Shown here piece after piece: positions 23,619 through 32,467 of a DNA stretch of 50,251 nucleotides (the stretch's first letter is position 1; each line of letters starts with the position of its first letter). Position numbers and translations under genes: made by a program. This DNA is from Clostridia bacterium (GTDB taxonomy: Bacteria; Bacillota; Clostridia; Oscillospirales; Acutalibacteraceae): assembly GCA_017465465.1 (NCBI GenBank), contig JAFTWE010000030.1, positions 1 through 50,251 of the forward strand. The letters run 5' to 3'. The notes under the pieces were generated by a model. The model worked only from the letters and a program-made list of their open reading frames with translations, had not been told where the DNA came from and made no database searches.

Positions 23619-24782
23619 ATGAAAATTCTGTTGGCCATTTTAATTATAATTTTGCTTGCTGTGTTGGCGGCAATATCCTTTGATGTTGTTCCTTTTGCAA
23701 TCAGCACTTTTTGGCGAATGAAAATCGGCACCTTGAGAGGTGACGATTGGTTTGCCGCAACCGCAGATACTGCTGTCAGGTGGAGCGAAAAAGGCTTGCC
23801 CCGGGTGCCGAAGGTTGCAGACAAGCGTCTCACGGTTATCGACAGAATAAAAAGGAATTATTTTTCGGAAACGATTCAGTCCTGGCAAGCAGGCTCTGTT
23901 TTGTTAAGCCTTAATGAAATCGCCCCTGAAGAGGCGAAAAAACTGACTCTTAAATATATTGACCCGCAAACAGGGGAGTGGCTCAGCTTTATTAACAGAG
24001 TTGACAGCGCATTTTTAGCATACGCCATTTTGTCAAGCCCTTATATAAGTGCTGACTTTGTAAAACCCGCAATGACATCAACTGCTGAAATGCTTCTTAA
24101 TAAATATGATAAATTCGCAAGTATACCTTATTCACAGAATTCTAATTACAGATATGTAGATACAGTTGGTCTGGTTTGTCCGTTTTTGATAAAGTATTCG
24201 TTGACTTACGGTGACGATAAGGCTATGAAAGCTGCCATTGCTTTGATTAAAGAATACGAAGAATACGGTGTTCATAAGGAGTTTAAAACTCCGGTCCACT
24301 GCTTTGATGTTAAATCTGAAGCCCCTCTTGGTTTATACAGCTGGGGCAGAGGTTGCGGTTGGTGGGCAACAGGTCTTGCGGAATCATTTAAAATCCTTAA
24401 TGAAACAGATGAAAACAGCTTTGTTGAAGAAAAGATTGTTGTACTCAGGAGCTTGCTTACCTTCACCTCAGTGATAACAAAGTATCAGAGCGAGAGCGGT
24501 GCATTTGACAGAAATATCTTTGCCCCATCCGGAGCAGACAGCTCTGCCACAGCAATGCTTTCTTATGCACTTGCTTATGCAGGTGAGCTTACTAAAAACG
24601 ACGAGCTGACAGCTTGTGCAGACAAAGCGATGAAATATATCTATACGGTTACAAGGCGAAACGGTGTTGTGGATTACTCTCAAGGTGACACAATGGGTAT
24701 AGGCTTTTATTCTTCGGCTTCAGTGGTTTTACCTGCAACACAGGGTTTTGCTTTAAGAGCATATATGTTACTTAATAAATAA
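23619..24782 (+). CDS. Membrane-anchored GH88/GH105-like unsaturated glucuronyl/galacturonyl hydrolase
   Basis: This 387-residue protein has the (alpha/alpha)6 barrel of the GH88/GH105 group, which hydrolyses unsaturated uronic acid residues made by polysaccharide lyases. An N-terminal hydrophobic stretch (about 2-26) is a signal anchor. Landmarks are DTIQSWQAG-like packing (here SETIQSWQAGSV), YVDTVGLVCPFLIKY with the candidate catalytic Asp, and the barrel motif WGRGCGWWATGLAE, which parallels the WARGNGW region of YteR. It starts 2 bases after the GT4 stop, so it is translationally coupled to glycan-assembly genes, which is unusual for a catabolic enzyme. It could trim or remodel the nascent polymer instead. 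Confidence 0.8.
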   Translation: MKILLAILIIILLAVLAAISFDVVPFAISTFWRMKIGTLRGDDWFAATADTAVRWSEKGLPRVPKVADKRLTVIDRIKRNYFSETIQSWQAGSVLLSLNEIAPEEAKKLTLKYIDPQTGEWLSFINRVDSAFLAYAILSSPYISADFVKPAMTSTAEMLLNKYDKFASIPYSQNSNYRYVDTVGLVCPFLIKYSLTYGDDKAMKAAIALIKEYEEYGVHKEFKTPVHCFDVKSEAPLGLYSWGRGCGWWATGLAESFKILNETDENSFVEEKIVVLRSLLTFTSVITKYQSESGAFDRNIFAPSGADSSATAMLSYALAYAGELTKNDELTACADKAMKYIYTVTRRNGVVDYSQGDTMGIGFYSSASVVLPATQGFALRAYMLLNK

Positions 24783-24795
24783 AGGGGGCTTTGTT

Positions 24796-25557
24796 TTGAT
24801 TGATTTACATTCACACATTTTGCACGAAATGGACGATGGTGCCAAAAGCTTGCAGGAGGCGGTGCGCCTTTGCGCTTTGGGCAGAATAAATCATATCAAA
24901 AAAATTGTAGCAACTCCTCATTTCAATGCACTGGGTGACATTGATAATTTTATTAGTCAAAGAGATGAAAAAGCATCACTTTTAAAAAGTGAGATTGAAA
25001 AGAACAATATACAGACCCAGCTTTATACAGGTGCAGAGGTCTTTGTGGATGATGATATTTTCTTTTCAAACAACCTTAAACGCCTTACAATCAATAATTC
25101 CAAATATCTTTTGGTGGAATTCAGCTTTTACGGACTCAGAATAAAGCACGTTTCTGATTATCTTAATGAGCTGTTTTCTATGGGTGTTGTTCCTATAATT
25201 GCTCACCCTGAAAGATATGAATTCTTTCAGAGTGATTATGATGCAATCAATGAATTTGCTTCACGGGGTGTCCTGTTTCAGTTGAATGCAGGAAGCCTTG
25301 CAAGCCGTGACGGCAGGGAAGAATTTGAGCTTGCCTATGAAATGGCGTTTAAGGGTGTGGCATCATTCATAGCAACCGATGCGCATTCACTTGCTCACAG
25401 ACCAAATGATATTGGTGAAATGCTAAGACAATTCCCTCAGGATATTAACCCTGAGCTTATGAATAAAATGTTAGTCACTAATCCTCAGATAGTTTTAAAT
25501 GATGATGATATGCCGAGAATTCGGTACCGTCGTATTGAAAAACGCAGGTTTTATTGA
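24796..25557 (+). CDS. CpsB/YwqE-type tyrosine-protein phosphatase (PHP fold)
   Basis: This 253-residue metal-dependent phosphatase dephosphorylates BY-kinases such as the one encoded next. The PHP metal ligands are visible: H5 and H7 in DLHSH, H42 in ATPHFN, E81, H137 in IAHPERY, D195 and H197 in TDAHS. The start is a TTG at 24796, with GGGGGC upstream. It follows the GH105-like gene by 13 bp and precedes the kinase by 28 bp. The pair controls chain length and export in encapsulated Firmicutes, here presumably for the EpsG-type polymer. Confidence 0.93.
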   Translation: MIDLHSHILHEMDDGAKSLQEAVRLCALGRINHIKKIVATPHFNALGDIDNFISQRDEKASLLKSEIEKNNIQTQLYTGAEVFVDDDIFFSNNLKRLTINNSKYLLVEFSFYGLRIKHVSDYLNELFSMGVVPIIAHPERYEFFQSDYDAINEFASRGVLFQLNAGSLASRDGREEFELAYEMAFKGVASFIATDAHSLAHRPNDIGEMLRQFPQDINPELMNKMLVTNPQIVLNDDDMPRIRYRRIEKRRFY

Positions 25558-25585
25558 CAACAAATGTTAACAGGAGTGAAGTTAA

Positions 25586-27313
25586 ATGAATCAGGAAAGA
25601 TTTGACCAGACACCTCATAATATTTATGATGACGGTTCTTCAATAGATATTATAAAGCTGTTTAAAAGCATAATCAGCAAGCTGTGGATTATTCTGCTCG
25701 TTGGTGTTGTCGGTGCGGCCGCAGGCTATATTATTTCGGAGTCAACTTACATAAGGCAGTATTCTGCATCAACCACCCTTGCATTTATGCAGACTCAGTA
25801 TGTAAGAGTTACCGACTATTCCGAAACAGGTGAAGCTGATACTTATGTTCAGGAGCATACGACATTCTATACACAGGATGTAGTTAACCGTTATCAGCGT
25901 TTGCTTACAAGTGATTCGATGGTTTCTAAAATTAAAACAGCACTTGACGCACAAGGATTGTCCACTGTTTATTCGGAAGGCTTTATCAGAAATTCTCTGT
26001 CTATTACCGGTGTTGACGGCTTGGCAGGCTTCTTTGTTATCAGCGTGTCAAGTACGGACAGCGGATATTGCGAGCGTGCGCTGAAAATCGTTATGGACGA
26101 GTTTGAAAGCTATATCAACGGCTTTGATAATACTATAAGCATCAGCGTAATCAATGAGCCTACTTCTCCAGGTGTAAGCAATGACTCAGGCTCAATAGCA
26201 AATGCAATGTACGGCTTTATTATCGGAGCTGCTCTTGTTGTTTTGATTATCTTCTTTACTGTTATTGTTTCTGATACCGTTCAGAATATGGATAACCTCA
26301 AGGCTATCACAGGAGCAAAGGTTCTCGGCGCAATCCCTGTTATTGAAAAGCCGAACGGCTTATTTATGAAGAAAAAGGTTCCCTCGGGCTCATTGCTTAT
26401 AACGGACGAGCAAAAAGTTTCGTTCTCATTTGTCGAAAGCTTCAAGGCTATCAGAACAAAGCTTGAAAATGTATATACCGATAAGGGTCACAAGTGCTTT
26501 GTTGTTACCAGTACTTATGAGGACGAAGGTAAAACAACCACATCCGTTAATATTGCTGTTGCCCTTGCTCAGAAGGGTAAGTCTGTTCTTCTTATGGACT
26601 GTGACTTCAGAAAGCCTGCTGTTCTTCGTGCGGTTGGTGTTAAGAGTGATACACGTTACGGTCTTATCCCCATTATCAAAGGCACTTCTACCTATGTGGA
26701 TTCAATTAAGTTTATTAAATCTCTCGGTATTTTCGTGTTACCCACAGGCGGTGTTTCTCTTAAATCTACCGAAGTTCTTGACGCTGAAAAAGTGCGCAAT
26801 GTAATCGACCAGGCAAGAAAAGAGTTCGATTATATCATTATTGACTCTCCTCCTACCCATGTTGTTACTGACAGTTTGGTTATTGCTCCTCTTGCAGACG
26901 GTATTATTTACTGCGTAAGAAATGACTACGCCAAGGCAAGTGAAATTACAAGGACTGTTGATGAAATCCGCGGTGCAGGTATTGAAATTATCGGTACAAT
27001 TCTCACAATGAGCACAGGTGAGGAAAATAACCGCTATTACAAAAAGAAAGGCTATTACCGCAGAAGAGGCGGACGCTACGGCCGTTACGGTTACGGCAAG
27101 AAGAAAGGCTCTTACGGAGCTTACGGTGATTATGGCGGATATGGCGGCTACGGCGGTTACGGCGGCTACGGTTACTCAAGCGGCTACGGATACGGAAGTA
27201 GCTACGGCGGCTATGATAACAGCTACGGCGGCTACAGCGGATATGGCGGCTCAGGCGGTTACGGCAGCTACGGCAAAGGTAACGACAGCCAGGATAACCA
27301 AAAAAGAAGTTAA
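25586..27313 (+). CDS. Wzz-BY-kinase fusion with Gly/Tyr-rich tail
   Basis: This 575-residue protein fuses a Wzz-type chain-length domain to a bacterial tyrosine kinase. Membrane helices lie at about 32-52 and 208-230, flanking the external domain. The kinase has Walker A (STYEDEGKTTTS, about 309-320), Walker A' (VLLMDCDFRKP) and Walker B (YIIIDSPP). The tail (about 484-575) begins YYKKKGYYRRR and continues as GGYG-type repeats with about 24 tyrosines, far more than the usual cluster of 4-8 autophosphorylated tyrosines. It is encoded by repetitive GGC/TAC-rich DNA. In most Firmicutes the two domains are separate CpsC and CpsD proteins. CpsB-like phosphatase is the partner just upstream. The ribosome binding site is AGGAG. 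Confidence 0.93.
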   Translation: MNQERFDQTPHNIYDDGSSIDIIKLFKSIISKLWIILLVGVVGAAAGYIISESTYIRQYSASTTLAFMQTQYVRVTDYSETGEADTYVQEHTTFYTQDVVNRYQRLLTSDSMVSKIKTALDAQGLSTVYSEGFIRNSLSITGVDGLAGFFVISVSSTDSGYCERALKIVMDEFESYINGFDNTISISVINEPTSPGVSNDSGSIANAMYGFIIGAALVVLIIFFTVIVSDTVQNMDNLKAITGAKVLGAIPVIEKPNGLFMKKKVPSGSLLITDEQKVSFSFVESFKAIRTKLENVYTDKGHKCFVVTSTYEDEGKTTTSVNIAVALAQKGKSVLLMDCDFRKPAVLRAVGVKSDTRYGLIPIIKGTSTYVDSIKFIKSLGIFVLPTGGVSLKSTEVLDAEKVRNVIDQARKEFDYIIIDSPPTHVVTDSLVIAPLADGIIYCVRNDYAKASEITRTVDEIRGAGIEIIGTILTMSTGEENNRYYKKKGYYRRRGGRYGRYGYGKKKGSYGAYGDYGGYGGYGGYGGYGYSSGYGYGSSYGGYDNSYGGYSGYGGSGGYGSYGKGNDSQDNQKRS

Positions 27314-27340
27314 ATAATCAAAGTGAAAGAAGTGACCATT

Positions 27341-28474
27341 GTGTCAGAAAGAATTTTTCTTTCTCCGCCCCACATGAACGGCAGAGAAATCAATTTCATA
27401 AATGAAGCATTTGATACAAATTGGATTGCACCTTTTGGCCCTAATCTTACAGGCTTTGAAAACGATATGAGCAAATATCTTGGAATCAATAAATCTCTTG
27501 CTCTTTCTTCAGGCACTGCTGCAATGCACCTTGCGTTAATGTATGTAGGAGTGCAAAAGGACGATGTCGTATTTTGTTCAGACCTTACTTTTGCAGGTAG
27601 TTGTAATCCTGCTGTTTATATCGGTGCTAAGCTTGTGTTTATTGATTCAGATTATGAAACCTTCAATATGAGTCCGGTTGCTTTGGAGAAGGCGTTTGAA
27701 AAATACGAAAAACTCGGCAAGCTTCCCAAGGCTGTTATTATTGTTGACCTTTACGGTAACCCGGCTAATTTTGATGAACTTCTCCCAATTTGTGAAAGCT
27801 ACGGCGTTACTGTTATTGAAGATGCTGCTGAAGCTCTGGGTGCTGAATATAAAGGTAAAAAGTGCGGAACTTTCGGAAAAATCAATATTCTGTCATTTAA
27901 CGGAAATAAAGTTATCACTACTTCCGGTGGAGGAATGGCTTGTTCGGAAGATACACAGGCCATAGAAAAAATGCATTTTTGGGCTAACCAGTCAAAGGAA
28001 CCTGTTAATTATTACCTTCACAAAGAGGTTGGGTATAATTACCGAATGTCTAATATAAGCGCAGGAATTGGTAGGGGGCAGATGCTGACACTTGATGAAA
28101 GAGTTAGTCAGCGCAGGTTCGTCAATGAGTACTATAAAAAAGAACTTGGTGATTTACCGATTAAGTTTTCACCGGAAACGGTTGGCGCTGTTTCAAGTTG
28201 TTGGCTTTCTGTTATTACGATTGATGAAGGAATCAGTGTTTCTCCGGATGATGTTATTGAGGCACTTGAAAAAGAGAACATTGAATCTCGCCGTGTTTGG
28301 AATCCTATGCACTGTCACCCTGTCTTTGCTGATTGCGACTATATCAACAGCGGTGAGATTGATGTTGGCATCGATGTATTCAACAGGGGAGTATGTTTGC
28401 CGTCGGGTTCGAGCTTAAGTGAAGAAGAGCTTCAACATATAGTTAAGGTTGTAAGAGCTGTTTTTGGCAAATAA
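27341..28474 (+). CDS. DegT/DnrJ/EryC1-family PLP aminotransferase (PglE-like)
   Basis: This 377-residue sugar aminotransferase should convert the 4-keto sugar from the FlaA1-type dehydratase to a 4-amino sugar. It opens SERIFLSPPHMNG, followed by the usual AFDTNWIAPFGP. The PLP-linked lysine is K190 in SFNGNK. PLP phosphate-binding contacts lie near LSSGTAAMHLAL, with IEDAAEALGA holding the cofactor-facing Asp. The likely start is a GTG at 27341 preceded by AAAGAAGTGA; an upstream GTG at 27323 would add six residues. Last gene of the operon. A PglD-like acetyltransferase is not visible in the cluster. Confidence 0.92.
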   Translation: MSERIFLSPPHMNGREINFINEAFDTNWIAPFGPNLTGFENDMSKYLGINKSLALSSGTAAMHLALMYVGVQKDDVVFCSDLTFAGSCNPAVYIGAKLVFIDSDYETFNMSPVALEKAFEKYEKLGKLPKAVIIVDLYGNPANFDELLPICESYGVTVIEDAAEALGAEYKGKKCGTFGKINILSFNGNKVITTSGGGMACSEDTQAIEKMHFWANQSKEPVNYYLHKEVGYNYRMSNISAGIGRGQMLTLDERVSQRRFVNEYYKKELGDLPIKFSPETVGAVSSCWLSVITIDEGISVSPDDVIEALEKENIESRRVWNPMHCHPVFADCDYINSGEIDVGIDVFNRGVCLPSGSSLSEEELQHIVKVVRAVFGK

Positions 28475-28594
28475 ACCGCAAAATTCGTATACATTTATAT
28501 ATATGTGTTTTTACGGGTGTTTTTTGTGTAAAATCTGCAAGAAAACTGCAACAGAAAAAACATCAAAAAAGTTTTAAAAAAATCAAAAAAATGC
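28475..28594. other. AT-rich spacer between glycan operon and ribosomal promoter
   Basis: No gene is present. A weak AT-rich hairpin (ACATTTATATATATGTGT followed by TTTTT at about 28490-28515) could end the glycan operon, and poly-A tracts resembling UP elements lie just upstream of the -35 at 28595. Confidence 0.4.
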
Positions 28595-28623
28595 TTGACA
28601 TACTAAGCGTACTGTGGTATTAT
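28595..28623 (+). promoter_or_regulatory. Promoter of the S10-spc-alpha operon
   Basis: TTGACA (28595-28600), a 17-bp spacer and TATTAT (28618-28623), with A-tracts upstream. It is the only strong promoter before some thirty co-directional genes. Transcription should start near 28630. Confidence 0.82.
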
Positions 28624-28633
28624 TCTACAGTAC
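28609..28633. promoter_or_regulatory. Dyad centred on the -10 element of the ribosomal promoter
   Basis: GTACTGT (28609-28615) and ACAGTAC (28627-28633) are perfect inverted repeats centred on the -10 hexamer (centre 28621). The left arm is upstream of the expected start, so this is a DNA-level symmetry, and could be an operator. A palindrome over the -10 of the main ribosomal promoter is not something I can explain. Confidence 0.45.
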
Positions 28634-28927
28634 ACTATATTATTATGTAGTATGGTGTGTAGATATGCGTTGATGTGGGATGTGGCAACTCGTAGAAGTT
28701 GGGAACTCTCGCGGAGTATGTCCGATTTTAAACCGGGCGCAAGAATAACGAGCACACAGAAGTTCGCTTCCCTTAGCGGACTAACTATGTGTGTAAGTGC
28801 GTTTTGAACGATGCACACTACCCGGAACTAACCCATTCCGGTTTTTAAATGTGAAGGGTGGAAACACCCGGAATAGTTGAGAAAATGTTCAAAACGAATG
28901 CCCGCCAAATTTTAAGGAGGCAGAATC
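28630..28927 (+). ncRNA. Structured leader of the S10 operon
   Basis: About 290 nt of untranslated leader lie between the promoter and rpsJ. It contains a 5' stem-loop (28631-28659, 8 bp with two U-G pairs), a long hairpin at 28753-28793 with an inner 8-bp stem and CACACA/TGTGTG base, and a 3' domain. In that domain a perfect 10-bp helix pairs 28800-28809 with 28887-28896 and encloses two hairpins: CCGGAA/TTCCGG (28822-28841) followed by TTTTT, which resembles an attenuator, and GGGTG-GAAA-CACCC (28856-28869), a GNRA-capped stem. A second CCGGAA (28868-28873) could compete for TTCCGG. Autogenous control by a ribosomal protein is the natural explanation. Confidence 0.6.
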
Positions 28928-29239
28928 ATGGCAGTTAAGGGGAAGATTAGAATCAGACTCAAGGGCTATGACCACAGCCTTGTCGACAAGGCAGCAGAAA
29001 AGATTGTTGAAACTGCAAAGCGCACAAACGCTCAGGTTTCAGGTCCAGTTCCGCTCCCCACCGAGAAGGAAGTAGTTACAGTTCTTCGCGCAGTTCATAA
29101 GTACAAGGATTCTCGTGAACAGTTTGAACAGCGCACACACAAAAGGCTTATCGACATTATCAGACCGTCAGCTAAGACCGTTGACGCTTTGAAAGGTCTT
29201 GAGCTTCCCGCAGGCGTAGAAATCGAAATCAAACTCTGA
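28928..29239 (+). CDS. rpsJ: 30S ribosomal protein S10
   Basis: This 103-residue protein of the 30S head also binds NusB/NusG in antitermination complexes. It carries the family signature [10 protein letters not shown] and [16 protein letters not shown], and ends in the usual [23 protein letters not shown] lies 8-10 bases before the ATG at 28928. First gene of the long operon; the leader upstream is structured. Confidence 0.98.
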   Translation: MAVKGKIRIRLKGYDHSLVDKAAEKIVETAKRTNAQVSGPVPLPTEKEVVTVLRAVHKYKDSREQFEQRTHKRLIDIIRPSAKTVDALKGLELPAGVEIEIKL

Positions 29240-29297
29240 TTAACGCCGCAGGTCATGTTGGCTCAGCCAACCAATAACCTATAAGGAGGAAATTAAA

Positions 29298-29927
29298 ATG
29301 AAAAAAGGTCTTATCGGCAAGAAAATCGGCATGACACAGATTTTCGACGAAAAAGGTAACGTAATCCCCGTTACAGTTATTGAAGCCGGTCCTTGTGCAG
29401 TTGTTCAGAAGAAGACTGCTGAGAACGACGGTTATCAGGCTGTTCAGGTAGGTTACGGTGACGTGAAAGCACAGCGCGTTAACAAGCCTATGAAAGGTCA
29501 CTTTGACAAAGGCAATGTTGCCCCCAAGAAGGTTCTCAAAGAGTTCCGTCTTTCAGACATCGATTCAGTTAATGTTGGCGACATCCTCAAGGCAGACTTG
29601 TTTGAAGTAGGCGAGAAGGTTGACGTAATCGGCACAAGCAAAGGTAAAGGTACAGCCGGCGTAATTAAGCGTTGGAACTTTGCAAGACTCAGAGAAAGCC
29701 ATGGTACTGGTCCTGTTGCAAGAAACGGTGGTTCACTCGGTGTTATCGACCCCGCCAGAATCTTCAAAGGAAAGAAAATGGCAGGTCACCTCGGTGCTGA
29801 GCGTGTTACAATTCAGAATTTGACAGTTGCCAAGGTTGATGCAGAAAACAACCTCATCGCAGTTAAGGGCGCCATTCCGGGTCCTAAGGGCGGAATCGTT
29901 GTTATCGCAGACGCTAAGAAAGCTTAA
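29298..29927 (+). CDS. rplC: 50S ribosomal protein L3
   Basis: This 209-residue early 50S assembly protein has an extended loop that reaches close to the peptidyl transferase centre. Signatures are [40 protein letters not shown] and GKKMAGHLG. The gap after rpsJ (58 bp) contains GTTGGCTCAGCCAAC (29257-29271), a short hairpin. TAAGGAGGAAAT precedes the ATG. The length is normal for Firmicutes. Confidence 0.98.
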   Translation: MKKGLIGKKIGMTQIFDEKGNVIPVTVIEAGPCAVVQKKTAENDGYQAVQVGYGDVKAQRVNKPMKGHFDKGNVAPKKVLKEFRLSDIDSVNVGDILKADLFEVGEKVDVIGTSKGKGTAGVIKRWNFARLRESHGTGPVARNGGSLGVIDPARIFKGKKMAGHLGAERVTIQNLTVAKVDAENNLIAVKGAIPGPKGGIVVIADAKKA

Positions 29928-29943
29928 GGAAGGAGTGTAATGT

Positions 29944-30567
29944 ATGCCTAATTGTTCAGTATTTGACAGCAAGGGTAAGAAAGTTTCAGATATCGAGCTT
30001 GCAGAGTCAGTTTTCGGTATTGAGCCTAACCAGTCAGCTATGCATCTTTGCGTAGTAAATTATCTTGCAAACCAGCGCCAGGGCACACAGTCCACTAAAA
30101 CTCGTTCCGAAGTTAGTGGCGGCGGAAGAAAGCCTTGGAGACAGAAGGGAACAGGCCGTGCCCGTCAGGGTTCAACAAGAAGCCCTCAGTGGACACACGG
30201 TGGTATTGCTCACGGTCCCAAGCCTCGTGAGTACGGTTTCTCAATCAATAAGAAGGTTAAGAGACTTGCTATGAAGTCAGCTCTTTCTTCAAAGGTAGCA
30301 GCTGCTGAAATGGTAGTTCTTGAAAGCCTTGAGCTTGGAGCAATCAAAACTAAGGACGTTGTAAGCGTTCTTTCATCACTTGAAACAGGTAAGAAGGTTC
30401 TTATCGTTCTTCCTGAAAAGAATGATGTAATCTACAGAAGCGCACGTAACATCGCAGGTGTTCAGGTTTCACTTGTAAGCACTCTCAATGTTTACGACAT
30501 TCTTAACTGCGACACAATGGTTGTTCTTAAGGATGCAGTTTCTAAAATCGAGGAGGTTTACGCATGA
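29944..30567 (+). CDS. rplD: 50S ribosomal protein L4
   Basis: This 207-residue protein lines the nascent-chain exit tunnel with its extended loop, [23 protein letters not shown] here. In Enterobacteria it represses its own S10 operon through the leader RNA; whether it does so here is unknown, but the long structured leader makes the question worthwhile. The start is an ATG at 29944 with GGAAGGAG upstream. Its stop overlaps the rplW start by 4 bases (ATGA), indicating coupled translation. Confidence 0.98.
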   Translation: MPNCSVFDSKGKKVSDIELAESVFGIEPNQSAMHLCVVNYLANQRQGTQSTKTRSEVSGGGRKPWRQKGTGRARQGSTRSPQWTHGGIAHGPKPREYGFSINKKVKRLAMKSALSSKVAAAEMVVLESLELGAIKTKDVVSVLSSLETGKKVLIVLPEKNDVIYRSARNIAGVQVSLVSTLNVYDILNCDTMVVLKDAVSKIEEVYA

Positions 30568-30875
30568 GTAAAGTAGCACAGGATATTATCCTCCGCCCGA
30601 TTATCACAGAAGAAAGCATGATGGGCACAGCAGAAAAGAAATACACTTTCGCTGTTGCTAAGACTGCTAACAAAATTGAAATCGCAAAGGCTGTTGAAGA
30701 GCTCTTCTCATCAAAGCCCGGCGACATCAAAGTAGCAAAGGTTAACACAATCAACTGCAAAGGTAAGCTTCGCAGACAGGGCCGTTTCGAAGGCTTCACA
30801 GCATCTTGGAAAAAGGCTATCGTTACCCTCGCTGAAGATTCAAAGACCATCGAGTTCTTCGACGGCATGATGTAA
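30564..30875 (+). CDS. rplW: 50S ribosomal protein L23
   Basis: This 103-residue protein lies at the tunnel exit and docks trigger factor and SRP. Signatures are [32 protein letters not shown] and [15 protein letters not shown]. It overlaps rplD by 4 bases with the ribosome binding site GAGG inside the rplD coding sequence. The length is within the usual 93-105 range, with a slightly extended C-terminus. Confidence 0.97.
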   Translation: MSKVAQDIILRPIITEESMMGTAEKKYTFAVAKTANKIEIAKAVEELFSSKPGDIKVAKVNTINCKGKLRRQGRFEGFTASWKKAIVTLAEDSKTIEFFDGMM

Positions 30876-30953
30876 TAACAACTTAAGCGGTAATGTATGG
30901 AGTTTGACATCTCCGCTAAGCCGCTTGAATCACTTGAAAAGGAGTGTGAAAAA

Positions 30954-31787
30954 ATGTCGATTAAACTTTACAAACCGACCACAAACGCTCGTCGTAATAT
31001 GTCGGTTACTGATTATTCAGAGCTTTCAAAAGTAGCTCCTGAAAGAAGCTTGCTCGTTCCATTGAGCAACAAATCAGGTCGTAACAGCTACGGCAGAATC
31101 ACCGTTCGTCATCGTGGCGGCGGAAACCGTAGAAAATATCGTGTTATCGACTTCAAGAGAGATAAGTTTGGTGTAGCAGCTGAGGTTCTCACAGTTGAGT
31201 ATGACCCCAACCGTTCAGCACACATCGCTCTTGTTAAATATGAGGATGGCGAGAAGAGATACATCATCGCTCCCGCAGGCCTCAAAGTAGGCGATAAGGT
31301 TATGGCAGGCCCCGAGGCTGACATTAAGCCCGGTAACGCTCTTCCTCTTATCAACATCCCTACAGGTACTTTCGTACACAACGTTGAGCTTTATCCCGGT
31401 CGCGGCGGCCAGCTCGCTCGTGCAGCAGGTAATGCAGCTCAGCTCATGGCTAAGGAAGGTCCTTACGCCCTTCTTCGTCTTCCTTCAGGCGAACTCAGAA
31501 ACGTTCCAAACGGTTGTATGGCAACAGTTGGTGTTGTTGGCAACACAGACCATGAAAACGTTAAGATTGGTAAAGCCGGTCGTAAACGTCACATGGGCTG
31601 GAGACCTACAGTTCGCGGTTCTGTAATGAACCCCAATGACCATCCACACGGTGGTGGTGAAGGTAAGTCACCTATCGGTCGTCCCGGTCCTGTTACTCCT
31701 TGGGGCAAACCTGCTCTCGGTTACAAGACTCGTAAGACCAAGAAAGCATCAGACAAACTTATCGTTAAACGTCGTAACGGCAAATAA
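30954..31787 (+). CDS. rplB: 50S ribosomal protein L2
   Basis: This 277-residue protein binds 23S rRNA near the peptidyl transferase centre and helps join the subunits. Signatures are [31 protein letters not shown], the acidic and basic loop motifs and [12 protein letters not shown] at the C-terminus. The ATG at 30954 is preceded by AAAAGGAGTG and gives the standard 277-residue length; an in-frame ATG at 30897 would add residues with no family match. Confidence 0.98.
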   Translation: MSIKLYKPTTNARRNMSVTDYSELSKVAPERSLLVPLSNKSGRNSYGRITVRHRGGGNRRKYRVIDFKRDKFGVAAEVLTVEYDPNRSAHIALVKYEDGEKRYIIAPAGLKVGDKVMAGPEADIKPGNALPLINIPTGTFVHNVELYPGRGGQLARAAGNAAQLMAKEGPYALLRLPSGELRNVPNGCMATVGVVGNTDHENVKIGKAGRKRHMGWRPTVRGSVMNPNDHPHGGGEGKSPIGRPGPVTPWGKPALGYKTRKTKKASDKLIVKRRNGK

Positions 31788-31807
31788 GTCGAAAGGAGAT
31801 AAAGATA

Positions 31808-32089
31808 ATGGGCAGAAGCGTAAAGAAAGGCCCCTATGTGCGTCCCGAGTTGCTTAAGAAAGTAATCGAGATGAACGAAAAGGGCGAGAAAATTGTTCTT
31901 AAAACATGGAGCCGCAGCTCCACAATCTTCCCTGACTTTGTCGGCCACACATTTGCAGTTCATGACGGACGCAAACATGTTCCCGTATATGTTACAGAGG
32001 ACATGGTAGGCCATAAGTTAGGCGAATTTGCACCTACAAGAACTTACAGAGGTCATGCAGGTTCAAAAACATCAAACAACGGTAAATAA
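31808..32089 (+). CDS. rpsS: 30S ribosomal protein S19
   Basis: This 93-residue protein of the 30S head contacts S13 and the A-site tRNA region. It contains [34 protein letters not shown] and [22 protein letters not shown] lies ahead of the ATG. The length is the usual 92-93. Confidence 0.98.
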   Translation: MGRSVKKGPYVRPELLKKVIEMNEKGEKIVLKTWSRSSTIFPDFVGHTFAVHDGRKHVPVYVTEDMVGHKLGEFAPTRTYRGHAGSKTSNNGK

Positions 32090-32112
32090 TCGGCAAAGGA
32101 GTGTGTAATAAA

Positions 32113-32448
32113 ATGGAAGCAACAGCGAAAGTTACTTATGTTCGCATAGCGCCCAGAAAGGTTCAGATAGTTCTTGACCTTATCAGAAATAAGCCAGTTG
32201 AAGAAGCAATGGCTATCCTCAAGCACACGCCAAAGGCCGCGTGTGAACCGCTTGCAAAGCTTCTTAAATCAGCAGTTGCAAATGCGGAAACAAACAAGAA
32301 TATGGACGTAACAAGACTTTACGTAGCACAGTGCTTCGTATGTCAGGGTCCAACTCTTAAACGTATCAGACCAAGAGCACAGGGTCGTGCATTCAGAATC
32401 AACAAGAAGACTTCGCACATCACAATGGTGCTCAAAGAAGCAGAATAA
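32113..32448 (+). CDS. rplV: 50S ribosomal protein L22
   Basis: This 111-residue protein has a beta-hairpin that lines the exit tunnel near macrolide sites. Signatures are [23 protein letters not shown]-like [13 protein letters not shown] and [15 protein letters not shown]. The ATG at 32113 follows AAAGGAGTG by 9 bases; a GTG at 32101 lies within that site and is rejected. Confidence 0.98.
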   Translation: MEATAKVTYVRIAPRKVQIVLDLIRNKPVEEAMAILKHTPKAACEPLAKLLKSAVANAETNKNMDVTRLYVAQCFVCQGPTLKRIRPRAQGRAFRINKKTSHITMVLKEAE

Positions 32449-32467
32449 GCGAGGAGGAGGTTTACAA

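Noticed and set aside
27120..27280. Tandem repeat array or CRISPR-like structure
   Set aside because: The regularity comes from GGC/TAC codons of the Gly/Tyr tail; no direct repeats with unique spacers occur anywhere in the window.
29257..29271. Hairpin between rpsJ and rplC as a terminator or regulatory element
   Set aside because: Short GTTGGC/GCCAAC stem without a T-run in the middle of a continuous operon; too weak alone.
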